Assembly: GCA_964371715.1 (NCBI GenBank)
Contig: CAYJNO010000014.1
Coordinates: 1-51,786, forward strand
Direction of reading: 5' to 3'
DNA length: 51,786 bases
Source of the DNA: CAYJNO01 sp964371715
Lineage (GTDB): Bacteria; Bacillota_I; Bacilli_A; Erysipelotrichales; Erysipelotrichaceae
Part shown: positions 16,091-23,483 of the stretch, piece after piece
Layout: each line of letters opens with the position of its first letter
Position numbering within the stretch: the first letter of the stretch is position 1
The notes under the pieces: generated by a model
Databases searched by the model: none
The model's input: the letters and a program-made list of their open reading frames with translations, nothing else
What the model was told of the DNA's origin: nothing
Translations under genes and position numbers: made by a program

Positions 16091-16561
16091 ATGAAAATAA
16101 AAGAAGTAATGATTATTATCATCTTATTTATTATTGATATAGCAAGTAAATATTATGTAGCAAATACAATGGATTTATATGATAGCATAACAATTATAGA
16201 TGGTTTTTTTAATATTACATATGCTCACAATACTGGTGCAGCATTTAGTATTTTAGAAGGTAGTATGATTTTTTTCTACATTACATCTATATTAGGTCTT
16301 ATTTTTATGGCCTATTTATTTAAAAATTCAAAGACAAAATTTGAAAAATTTGCAGTATTATTAATGATTGCAGGAACACTTGGTAACTTATATGATAGAG
16401 TTGTTTACCAATATGTAAGAGATTTTTTAGATTTCATTATCTTTGGATGGGATTTTGCGATATTTAATTTTGCAGATACATTTTTAGTGTGTGGTGTAGG
16501 ATTATTTATAATATTAACTTTATATCAAGAGTATTTTAAAAGAGGTGAATTGAATGGATAA
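16091..16561 (+). CDS. lspA: Lipoprotein signal peptidase II
   Basis: Membrane aspartyl protease that removes signal peptides from lipidated prolipoproteins, 156 aa with four helices. The catalytic Asp pair is visible as D111 (YVRDFLDF) and D129 (FNFADTF). The conserved IDIASK in helix 1, the HNTGAAFS motif (46-53) and the GNLYDR motif are also present. The ribosome binding site is AAGGAG. Its substrates in this window include OppA and the CapA-like lipoprotein. It overlaps rluD by eight bases; lspA-rluD adjacency is common in Firmicutes. Confidence 0.96.
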   Translation: MKIKEVMIIIILFIIDIASKYYVANTMDLYDSITIIDGFFNITYAHNTGAAFSILEGSMIFFYITSILGLIFMAYLFKNSKTKFEKFAVLLMIAGTLGNLYDRVVYQYVRDFLDFIIFGWDFAIFNFADTFLVCGVGLFIILTLYQEYFKRGELNG

Positions 16562-17471
16562 ATTAGTATTTATAATCGATGAAGAGAATCTTCATCAAAG
16601 GCTTGATAAATTTGTTAGTGACAATACAGATTTATCACGCAATTATACACAAGCATTAATTGATGAAGAAAGAATATTAGTAAATGGTGAAAAAACAAAA
16701 ACAAATTATAAGGTAAAATTAAATGATGAAATAGTTATTGATGTACCACAAGCTAAAGAGTTAGATTTAACGCCAGTTGATTTAAATCTTGAAATTGTTT
16801 ATGAAGATAGTGATTTATTAATAGTAAATAAACCAAGAGGTTTAGTTGTTCATCCAGCTCCTGGTCATTATGAACATACATTAGTACATGGAGTGTTACA
16901 TCATTGTAAAGATTTAAGCGCAATCAATGGTGTGTATCGTCCGGGTATTGTACACCGTATTGACAAAGATACAAGTGGATTATTGATAATATGTAAAAAT
17001 GATGTTGCTCATAATGCTATCGCTGCTCAGTTAGCTAATAAAACATGTACAAGAAAGTATATGACATTAGTACATGGTGTTATTCCACATGAATATGGAA
17101 CAATTGATGCACCGATTGGTAGAGATGATAAAAACCGTCAAAAAATGTGTGTTACAGCTAAAAACTCTAAAGAAGCAATCACTAAGTTTAAAGTTGTAAA
17201 ACGTTATCAAAACTATACTTTAGTTGAATTATCTTTAAAAACAGGAAGAACGCATCAAATAAGGGTACATATGCAATATATAAAATTCCCTGTAGTTGGA
17301 GATCAAAAATATTCATACAAAAAGACATTAGAAACTAATGGTCAAGTATTGCATGCATATGAGTTAGAGTTCGTACATCCTACAACTAATGAAATGATGA
17401 AATTTACAATAGATTTACCAGACTACTTTAAAGATGTATTGGCGCAGATAGAAGAGGCAGTTGATGCATAA
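16554..17471 (+). CDS. rluD: Ribosomal large-subunit pseudouridine synthase, RluD family
   Basis: Isomerises uridines in 23S rRNA; 305 aa. An N-terminal S4 RNA-binding domain (about residues 12-65) is followed by the RluA-family catalytic domain with the active Asp in VHRIDKDTSG (D137). The conserved LVVNKPRGLVVHPAPGH-type region and GRTHQIRVH motif are present. Which uridines are modified cannot be read from the sequence; in Firmicutes this gene after lspA is usually annotated rluD. AGAGGTG precedes the start, inside the end of lspA, and the rhomboid gene overlaps its 3' end. Confidence 0.93.
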   Translation: MDKLVFIIDEENLHQRLDKFVSDNTDLSRNYTQALIDEERILVNGEKTKTNYKVKLNDEIVIDVPQAKELDLTPVDLNLEIVYEDSDLLIVNKPRGLVVHPAPGHYEHTLVHGVLHHCKDLSAINGVYRPGIVHRIDKDTSGLLIICKNDVAHNAIAAQLANKTCTRKYMTLVHGVIPHEYGTIDAPIGRDDKNRQKMCVTAKNSKEAITKFKVVKRYQNYTLVELSLKTGRTHQIRVHMQYIKFPVVGDQKYSYKKTLETNGQVLHAYELEFVHPTTNEMMKFTIDLPDYFKDVLAQIEEAVDA

Positions 17472-18642
17472 TATAAAAGTTGTCAAATTAGCGGCATACT
17501 TTAAAAATAATTATCAATATGTATCATTAAATGTAGATAACCGAATGGATGAACTTTGGTTAATGAATCAAAACAGCGAAAAAATAAATTTAATTAGAAT
17601 TAGTGATAAAAACTTAGGAAGTGTTTATTTTGACGAAGATAGAATTAATAAAGTAATCGAATTAATGCAACCTAAATATAAATTTAAGATAGACTTTTTA
17701 GATATTCATGTTGGGACCGAAAAAGTTGAAGATGAATCATATAAAACAATTATGATTGATAATAAGTATTACAATGGATATGATATTAATGAAGTGTTAG
17801 TGGACTTTAAGAAAGATGTTTTAGTTAATGTGAAAGCAATTAAAGTTCCAAAACATGTTATGATGCACAAAAGAAAACCAATAGTCACTTATGCAATTAT
17901 TGCAATATGTACCATTATTTTTCTAGCGATAAACTTTTTATCTACATTACCACTCTACTATGGATCAACAGCGCATGTAGAATTATGGGCTCTATTATTT
18001 GGTGCATATTATAAGGATGCTGTTGTGTATTTGAATGAATATTATAGATTAGTGACGCATGCATTTGTGCATATTGATTTCATACATTTAGCCTTTAATA
18101 TGTATGCACTATACAACCTAGGTAGAATATTTGAGATGAAGTTAGGTTCTATAAAATATCTACTTGTATTACTAACATCGATTTTAATGGGTGGATTTGT
18201 TGTGTTCTTTATGCAAGGCAACATTATCACAGTTGGAATAAGTGGTGGATTATATGGTTTGTTGGGGCTTTATATTGCAGATATTTATATGTCAGGATTA
18301 ATCAATGTTCCACATATCAAAAGAGGTGTAATTAATATAGTGATGATGTGTGTTATTGTAAGTTTAATGCCAGGTGTTAGTTTAGAGGGTCATATTGGTG
18401 GATTTGTAGGTGGATTATTATGTAGTATTATTTTATTCAGTAAAGAAAAGAAATCAATGTTTGTAATAAATACAAAAATAGCACTTGCTGGTATACTACT
18501 ATTTTGTTCATTTAATTTAATTAATTATCAACCAAAATATGAAAGTACAAACCTAAATAATTTAATCGTTCTTGGAGCGCTAGCTGAGCAAATTGGATTA
18601 GATAGTTATGCAAATTCTATTTTTATAAAATTAAATCAGTAA
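17464..18642 (+). CDS. Rhomboid-family intramembrane serine protease
   Basis: Polytopic membrane protease, 392 aa. The rhomboid core starts near residue 140. It carries the oxyanion-side HLAFNM (H208, N212), the nucleophile in GISGG (S260) and the catalytic His in EGHIGG (H310), so it should be active. Residues 1-135 form a soluble N-terminal domain, as in Bacillus GluP/YqgP, but the C-terminal TPR part of that protein is missing. I start at the ATG at 17464, six bases after AGAAGAGG, rather than the TTG one codon earlier. It is the last gene of lspA-rluD-rhomboid before a terminator. Physiological substrates are unknown. Confidence 0.9.
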   Translation: MHNIKVVKLAAYFKNNYQYVSLNVDNRMDELWLMNQNSEKINLIRISDKNLGSVYFDEDRINKVIELMQPKYKFKIDFLDIHVGTEKVEDESYKTIMIDNKYYNGYDINEVLVDFKKDVLVNVKAIKVPKHVMMHKRKPIVTYAIIAICTIIFLAINFLSTLPLYYGSTAHVELWALLFGAYYKDAVVYLNEYYRLVTHAFVHIDFIHLAFNMYALYNLGRIFEMKLGSIKYLLVLLTSILMGGFVVFFMQGNIITVGISGGLYGLLGLYIADIYMSGLINVPHIKRGVINIVMMCVIVSLMPGVSLEGHIGGFVGGLLCSIILFSKEKKSMFVINTKIALAGILLFCSFNLINYQPKYESTNLNNLIVLGALAEQIGLDSYANSIFIKLNQ

Positions 18643-18669
18643 AACATCATTTTATATGATGTTTTTTTT
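18642..18669 (+). terminator. Terminator of lspA-rluD-rhomboid
   Basis: AAACATCA/TGATGTTT forms an 8-bp stem with a 7-base loop and continues into a run of T. Confidence 0.85.
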
Positions 18670-18686
18670 ATATATGCAAAAATTTT

Positions 18687-18695
18687 TGTTATAAT
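18687..18695 (+). promoter_or_regulatory. Extended -10 promoter of the deaminase gene
   Basis: TGTTATAAT (TG extension plus perfect -10) lies 18 bases before the ATG at 18713, with CGGAGG in between. Confidence 0.6.
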
Positions 18696-18712
18696 TTATA
18701 CGGAGGATTACC

Positions 18713-19192
18713 ATGAAAAGAGAAAATATTTTAAGTTGGGATGAATACTTTATGAGTCTTGCCCATTTATCAAGTTTGAGAAGTAAAGATCCATCTACAC
18801 AAGTTGGTTGTTGTATTGTTGATGATGATCATAAAGTTGTAAGTATAGGTTATAATGGATTACCAAAAGGGTGTGATGATGATGCTTTCCCTTGGGGTAA
18901 AGAGGGTGGAATGTTAGATACAAAATATGCTTATGTAGTTCACTCAGAATTAAATGCAATATTAAATTCAAAAGGTAGTGTTAAAGGGTGCACAATTTAT
19001 GTTTCTTTATTTCCATGTAATGAATGTGCTAAAGCAATCATACAAAGTGGTATTAAAAAAATTGTTTATGAATCTGATAAATATAGTGAAACAGATGCCG
19101 TAATAGCAAGTAAAAAAATGTTATCAACATCAGGAGTGGAATATGTACAATTACCATATCAAATGAAGGTTCAAGTAACAAAAGAAAACTAA
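18713..19192 (+). CDS. comEB: dCMP deaminase (ComEB-like)
   Basis: Zinc deaminase converting dCMP to dUMP for thymidylate synthesis, 159 aa. The zinc and proton-shuttle motif HSE (H77, E79) and PCNEC (C102, C105) are intact, and the substrate region GYNGLPKGCDD (46-56) is that of deoxycytidylate deaminases rather than cytidine or tRNA deaminases. It has its own extended -10 promoter, a CGGAGG site and a terminator, so it is a single-gene unit. The name comEB is by family; no other competence genes are nearby. Confidence 0.92.
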   Translation: MKRENILSWDEYFMSLAHLSSLRSKDPSTQVGCCIVDDDHKVVSIGYNGLPKGCDDDAFPWGKEGGMLDTKYAYVVHSELNAILNSKGSVKGCTIYVSLFPCNECAKAIIQSGIKKIVYESDKYSETDAVIASKKMLSTSGVEYVQLPYQMKVQVTKEN

Positions 19193-19206
19193 AAATATAA
19201 TTATTT

Positions 19207-19243
19207 AAAAAAGCTAGATTTCACTTCAAAATCTAGCTTTTTT
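19207..19243. terminator. Terminator after the deaminase gene
   Basis: AAAAAAGCTAGATTT and its exact complement enclose a 6-base loop. The A and T tracts make it usable in both directions. Confidence 0.85.
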
Positions 19244-19262
19244 AGTTATAAATCACTATGTA

Positions 19263-19305
19263 TTGTCACCTTATCATTGTCACCCATGTGACAATGATAT
19301 ATAAT
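19263..19305 (+). promoter_or_regulatory. birA-bioY promoter with palindromic operator
   Basis: TTGTCA (19277-19282) and TATAAT (19300-19305) are 17 bases apart. A perfect 12-bp inverted repeat, TATCATTGTCAC/GTGACAATGATA with a 4-base spacer (19273-19300), covers the -35 and spacer. A third direct TTGTCACC half-site lies at 19263-19270, 32 bases end to end from the inverted GTGACAA, close to the size of bipartite BirA boxes. Since the first gene encodes an HTH-containing BirA, autoregulation is the simplest reading. Confidence 0.75.
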
Positions 19306-19325
19306 AATATATAAAGGAGTGTAAT

Positions 19326-20321
19326 ATGTCTACAAAAGAAAAAGTGTTACTGATGTTAATTGAAAATCAAGATCAATTCGTATCAGGCGAAAAAATAGCT
19401 ACAGAACTTGAAATTTCTCGTAATTCAATTTGGAAAGCTATCAATAAATTAAAGGATGACGGGTATAATATTATATCCATTTCAAATAAAGGTTACTCTT
19501 TATCATTGTCTTCAGATACACTATCAAAAGAGGGATTACTTTCGTTAGTGAAAAATAGAAATGATTTTGAGGTTGAGCTGTTTGATACTATTGATTCTAC
19601 TAATACATATTTAAAAAATAAATTACAAAAAACAAATGATAAAAAACAGTTAGTTATATCGAAGCATCAAAGTTCAGGTAAAGGAAGACTTGGGAGAAGT
19701 TTTTATTCACCCTCAGACTCTGGTTTGTATTTTAGTCTTGGATTTATCCCAAGTATAGATTTTACAGATATTAGCTTAGTTACATCAATTGCAGCAGTTG
19801 CGTTATGTAAAGCAATTGATGATGTTTTATTTATAAAGTGTTCAATTAAGTGGGTAAATGATTTAATTTACAAGTCGAAAAAAGTATCTGGAATCTTAAC
19901 AGAAGCATCATTATCTATTGAAAATTCTATGATTGAAAATATTGTTATTGGTGTAGGGGTCAATCTATATCAACCATCACTTGGGTTTCCAAGTGATATT
20001 GCTTCAAAAGCTGGGTGGCTTTTAGAAAGTGAATATATAAATTGTAAGAATAAACTAGTCGCTAGCTTTATAAATCATTTTTTCGAGTTTTATAATAATT
20101 ATGATCAAAAAAATATCATGAACAATTATCGTTCAAGAAGTCTAGTTTTAAATAAAAATGTAAGTATAACTTATAACAACTCGAAGATAAAAGGTAAAGT
20201 AATTGATATTACAGATAAAAATGAACTTGTTTTATTAAAGGAAGACAATGAAATATTACATATCAATTCTGGAGAAGTAACTTTGGAGGAATTTTATCAT
20301 GAAAACAATAGATTTATGTAA
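19326..20321 (+). CDS. birA: Bifunctional biotin ligase / biotin repressor
   Basis: Activates biotin to biotinyl-AMP and attaches it to carboxylase carrier proteins; also a DNA-binding repressor, 331 aa. Residues 1-65 are an HTH_11 winged helix (SGEKIATELEISRNSIWKAI). The ligase domain carries the biotinyl-AMP loop SSGKGRLGRSF (about 117-127) and the KWVNDL motif, and a C-terminal SH3-like domain closes the protein. Presence of the HTH, absent from monofunctional ligases, fits the palindrome over its own promoter. AAAGGAG gives the start and leaves a very short leader. It overlaps bioY by 23 bases. Confidence 0.95.
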   Translation: MSTKEKVLLMLIENQDQFVSGEKIATELEISRNSIWKAINKLKDDGYNIISISNKGYSLSLSSDTLSKEGLLSLVKNRNDFEVELFDTIDSTNTYLKNKLQKTNDKKQLVISKHQSSGKGRLGRSFYSPSDSGLYFSLGFIPSIDFTDISLVTSIAAVALCKAIDDVLFIKCSIKWVNDLIYKSKKVSGILTEASLSIENSMIENIVIGVGVNLYQPSLGFPSDIASKAGWLLESEYINCKNKLVASFINHFFEFYNNYDQKNIMNNYRSRSLVLNKNVSITYNNSKIKGKVIDITDKNELVLLKEDNEILHINSGEVTLEEFYHENNRFM

Positions 20322-20823
20322 AATATCTATTTTCACTGTCTTTTTAATAGTTTGTTCACAAATATCGATACCGATGGTTGTACCATTCACACTACAAACA
20401 CTTGCGATTTATTTATTGCTTAGTTACTTTAATGATGTAAGAGCTCTTTATTCTATATTTCTATATTTATTATTGGGGTTATTAGGTTTTCCTGTATTTG
20501 CTAATTTATCGGGAGGCATCAATGTTTTATTTGGTGCAACAGGAGGGTTTTTATTTGGATTTATTACACTTGGAATTGTTTATTTAATCTTAGTTAAATT
20601 TAAGGTTACAAAATATATTGCTTCAATTATTGCACTATTTGTTTTATATGTTGTAGGAACAGTTTGGTTTAGTGTGATGTATTTAAATGAATTAACATTA
20701 AATTCTATTCAAATTGCTTTAGGGTTTACGGTTTATCCTTTCATAGTTTTTGATATTATAAAGATGTATTTGGGTATTTTTATTGGTGAAAGCTCAAAAA
20801 AATACACCCGTAACAAAAAGTAA
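20299..20823 (+). CDS. bioY: Biotin transporter substrate-binding subunit BioY
   Basis: Membrane S-component for biotin uptake, 174 aa with about six helices. BioY signatures VPFTLQTLAIYLL (residues 29-41) and GLLGFPVFANLSGGINVLFG (55-74) are clear. It functions alone or with a shared ECF energy module (EcfA/EcfT), which is not in this window. TTGGAGGA before the ATG lies inside birA. No biotin biosynthesis genes are present here, so the pair suggests a biotin scavenger whose uptake is shut down by BirA when biotin is plentiful. Confidence 0.94.
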   Translation: MKTIDLCKISIFTVFLIVCSQISIPMVVPFTLQTLAIYLLLSYFNDVRALYSIFLYLLLGLLGFPVFANLSGGINVLFGATGGFLFGFITLGIVYLILVKFKVTKYIASIIALFVLYVVGTVWFSVMYLNELTLNSIQIALGFTVYPFIVFDIIKMYLGIFIGESSKKYTRNKK

Positions 20824-20885
20824 ACCCTTACATATAATTTGCATATTAAATTTAAAAAATGTTTGTTAAAAAATGGTCAATTTAG

Positions 20886-20914
20886 TTGTAACTAACTGCT
20901 AATTTTTATATAAT
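20886..20914 (+). promoter_or_regulatory. Promoter of the pfl operon
   Basis: TTGTAA and TATAAT separated by exactly 17 bases. The -35 box lies inside a small palindrome TTAGTT-GT-AACTAA (20882-20895), a possible operator. I see no terminator between bioY and this promoter. Confidence 0.7.
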
Positions 20915-20938
20915 AAATAAGTAGAAAGAAGGTAAGCG

Positions 20939-23017
20939 ATGAGCAAATATTTAACTGAATGGAACGGTTTTAAAGAAGGCGGTTGGAGTGAAGGGTATAA
21001 CTCTATTGATGTTAGAGACTTTATTGTGAAAAACTATACACCATATGAGGGGGATGATAGTTTCTTAGCACCAGCAACTTCAGAAACTAAAAAATTGTGG
21101 GATCAAGTTTTAGAATTAACAAAAGAAGAAACTTTAAAAGGTGGCGTACTTGATATGGATACGTCTGTTATTTCATCGATTACATCTCATGGTGCAGGAT
21201 ATTTAAATAAAGAAATTGAAAAAATAGTTGGTTTTCAAACTGAAAAACCATTTAAGAGATCTTTACAACCATATGGTGGTATCAGAATGGCTGAAACATC
21301 ATGTAAAGAATATGGATATGAAGTTGATGAATCGGTAGTAGATATTTTTACTAAGTATCGCAAAACTCATAATCAAGGTGTTTTTGATGCTTATACTGAT
21401 GAAATGAAATTAGTAAGAAAACACGGATTAATAACAGGTCTACCTGATGCTTATGGACGTGGTAGAATTATTGGAGATTATCGTCGTGTTGCATTATATG
21501 GTGTTGATTATTTAATTGAAAATAAGAAATTTCAATTACAAACTAGTCATAAGAGAATGACTGGTGACAACATCCGTTTAAGAGAAGAATTATCTGAACA
21601 AATTAGAGCATTAGTTGAATTAAGAGAGCTTGGTACTATTTATGGGTTTGATATTTCTAAACCAGCATCAAATGCAAAAGAGGCGATTCAATGGTTATAT
21701 TTTGGGTATTTAGCTGCTGTTAAGGAACAAAATGGTGCTGCAATGAGTCTTGGTAGAACATCAACATTCATTGATATTTATATTGAAAGAGATATCAAAA
21801 ATGGTTTAATTACTGAAGAACAAGCACAAGAATATATAGATCACTTCATTATGAAACTTAGACTTGTAAAATTTGCAAGAACTCCAGATTATAATAATTT
21901 ATTTTCAGGAGACCCAACATGGGTTACAGAATCAATTGCAGGTATGGGAATGGATGGAAGAAGTTTAGTCACTAAAACTTCAATGCGTTATTTACATACT
22001 TTAGACAATTTAGGGCCTGCTCCTGAACCGAATCTAACAGTATTATGGTCAACAAAATTACCAGATAATTTCAAAAAATATTGTGCAAAAATGAGTATTA
22101 AGTCTTCGTCTATTCAATATGAAAATGATGATATTATGCGTATTGATATGGGCGATGATTATGCAATCGCATGTTGTGTATCATCGATGCGCGTAGGAAA
22201 AGAAATGCAATTCTTTGGTGCAAGAGCTAATATGGCAAAAGCATTATTATATGCAATCAATGGTGGTATTGATGAAAAAACTAAACAACAAGTTGGGCCT
22301 AAATTTAGAATGGTGGATACTGAATACTTAGATTATAATGATGTTTTAGAGAAGTTTGAAATTATGACAGAATGGCTTGCTGAATTATATGTAAACACTT
22401 TAAATGTAATTCATTATATGCATGATAAATATGCTTATGAAAAAATTCAAATGGCTTTACATGATAGAGACGTAAAGCGTTACTTTGCAACAGGTATTGC
22501 TGGTTTATCAGTTGTAGCTGATTCATTAAGCGCAATGAAATACGCTAAAGTTAAAGTTATTAGAGATGAAGATGGAGTTGCTATCGATTATGAAATCGAA
22601 GGTGATTATCCAAAATATGGTAATGATGATGATCGTGTTGATGAAATTGCAATTAATATCGTTTCAAGCTTTATGAGTAAAATTAGAAAACACCATACAT
22701 ATAGAGATGGTTTCCCAACATTATCAATTTTAACTATCACATCAAATGTAGTATATGGTAAAAAAACAGGTAATACACCTGATGGTAGAAAAGCAGGGGA
22801 GCCATTAGCTCCAGGAGCAAATCCAATGCATGGTAGAGATTCAAGTGGTGCGGTAGCTTCGTTAGCATCGGTTGCTAAAATTCCATTCCACGATGCACAA
22901 GATGGTATTTCTAAAACATTCTCAATTGTACCAGGTGCTCTTGGGAAAGATGATTTAGTATTTGATGGTGAACTAGACTTAGATCGCTTGAAAGAAGAAA
23001 TGACAAATGAAAAATAA
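20939..23017 (+). CDS. pflB: Pyruvate formate-lyase core lacking its glycyl-radical domain
   Basis: Cleaves pyruvate with CoA to acetyl-CoA and formate; glycyl radical enzyme catalytic core, 692 aa. It matches PflB from the N-terminus (VRDFIVKNYTPYEGDDSFL) to near SIVPGALGKDD, with the adjacent active-site cysteines C412-C413 (IACCVSSM) and the TITSNVVYGKKTGNTPDGR region. One-piece PflB is about 740-760 aa and continues into a C-terminal domain holding the radical glycine. Here the chain instead ends in an acidic/basic tail (DLDRLKEEMTNEK). The radical domain is the 79-aa protein encoded 178 bases downstream. Four in-frame stops within five codons after the end exclude readthrough. It overlaps the next gene. 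Confidence 0.95.
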   Translation: MSKYLTEWNGFKEGGWSEGYNSIDVRDFIVKNYTPYEGDDSFLAPATSETKKLWDQVLELTKEETLKGGVLDMDTSVISSITSHGAGYLNKEIEKIVGFQTEKPFKRSLQPYGGIRMAETSCKEYGYEVDESVVDIFTKYRKTHNQGVFDAYTDEMKLVRKHGLITGLPDAYGRGRIIGDYRRVALYGVDYLIENKKFQLQTSHKRMTGDNIRLREELSEQIRALVELRELGTIYGFDISKPASNAKEAIQWLYFGYLAAVKEQNGAAMSLGRTSTFIDIYIERDIKNGLITEEQAQEYIDHFIMKLRLVKFARTPDYNNLFSGDPTWVTESIAGMGMDGRSLVTKTSMRYLHTLDNLGPAPEPNLTVLWSTKLPDNFKKYCAKMSIKSSSIQYENDDIMRIDMGDDYAIACCVSSMRVGKEMQFFGARANMAKALLYAINGGIDEKTKQQVGPKFRMVDTEYLDYNDVLEKFEIMTEWLAELYVNTLNVIHYMHDKYAYEKIQMALHDRDVKRYFATGIAGLSVVADSLSAMKYAKVKVIRDEDGVAIDYEIEGDYPKYGNDDDRVDEIAINIVSSFMSKIRKHHTYRDGFPTLSILTITSNVVYGKKTGNTPDGRKAGEPLAPGANPMHGRDSSGAVASLASVAKIPFHDAQDGISKTFSIVPGALGKDDLVFDGELDLDRLKEEMTNEK

Positions 23018-23195
23018 TGAAATTGATGATTTAGTAGCTTTGATAGATAAAATGGTGGCTGATGGGACTGGTCATATTAACATTAAAACAAATGATCAAA
23101 GTGATGAAATTATCGTAGATACATGTAACTCAACAGATTGTAGTGATGGAGCATGTAAACAACCAACAGAAATAAATATAGAAGGAGACAAATAA
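23007..23195 (+). CDS. Small protein resembling half of a glycyl-radical domain, with Cys tail
   Basis: Protein of 62 aa with no family I can name. Residues 4-27 (NEIDDLVALIDKMVADGTGH onward) align with residues 6-29 of the next protein and with the helix-strand segment that opens the PFL radical domain. The RVSGY glycine loop is absent. In its place is an acidic tail with Cys40, Cys45 and Cys50 (C-x4-C-x4-C), which could bind metal or act in redox. It starts inside pflB, and its stop overlaps the next ATG (TAATG), so the three are co-translated. Conserved position and the partial duplication support a real gene. A role as decoy, chaperone or sensor for the split enzyme is inference. Confidence 0.75.
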   Translation: MKNNEIDDLVALIDKMVADGTGHINIKTNDQSDEIIVDTCNSTDCSDGACKQPTEINIEGDK

Positions 23196-23434
23196 TGGTA
23201 AAACAACAACAAATTGATAATCTAGTAGATTTATTAGATGGTTATGTTGAAAAAGGCGGTCATCATTTAAATGTAAATGTTTTTACAAGAGAAACTTTAA
23301 TTGATGCTCAAAATCATCCTGAAAAATACCCTCAATTAACTATTAGGGTATCAGGTTATGCTGTTAACTTTAATAAATTAACAAAAGAACAGCAAGATGA
23401 TGTAATTAATAGAACATTCCACGAAGAAATGTAG
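23195..23434 (+). CDS. Separate glycyl-radical domain of pyruvate formate-lyase
   Basis: Protein of 79 aa equal to the C-terminal domain of PflB. It has the GGHHLNVNVF segment (21-30), the HPEKYPQLT segment (41-49), RVSGYAVNF with the radical glycine at G54, and the closing EQQDDVINRTF. E. coli GrcA/YfiD is a similar stand-alone domain, but it is a spare part for an intact PflB; here the core has no domain of its own, so this protein must be essential for activity. A strong AAGGAGA site before its ATG suggests high output. PflA, encoded next, would place the radical on G54. A terminator follows seven bases after the stop. Confidence 0.93.
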   Translation: MVKQQQIDNLVDLLDGYVEKGGHHLNVNVFTRETLIDAQNHPEKYPQLTIRVSGYAVNFNKLTKEQQDDVINRTFHEEM

Positions 23435-23440
23435 TACAAT

Positions 23441-23471
23441 AAAGAAGGTAAGATTATTACCTTCTTTTTTT
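23441..23471 (+). terminator. Terminator between the glycyl-radical gene and pflA
   Basis: AAAGAAGGTAA/TTACCTTCTTT is an 11-bp stem with a 5-base loop and T-tail. It sits between co-functional genes with no visible promoter before pflA, so partial readthrough probably sets low pflA expression. Confidence 0.85.
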
Positions 23472-23483
23472 ATAGGTGAAAAT

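Noticed and set aside
20863..20880. Firm assignment of a Rex operator.
   Set aside because: Only the first half-site is good (TTGTTAA); the second matches 4 of 7 positions, so I mention it only as a possibility.
20939..23434. PFL core and radical domain as one gene broken by a sequencing error, or joined by stop readthrough or frameshift.
   Set aside because: The codons after the core are TAA TGA AAT TGA TGA, so readthrough is not possible. The 62-aa gene lies in another frame with its own start, and the 79-aa gene has its own strong ribosome binding site. Two independent small genes fit, a single error does not.
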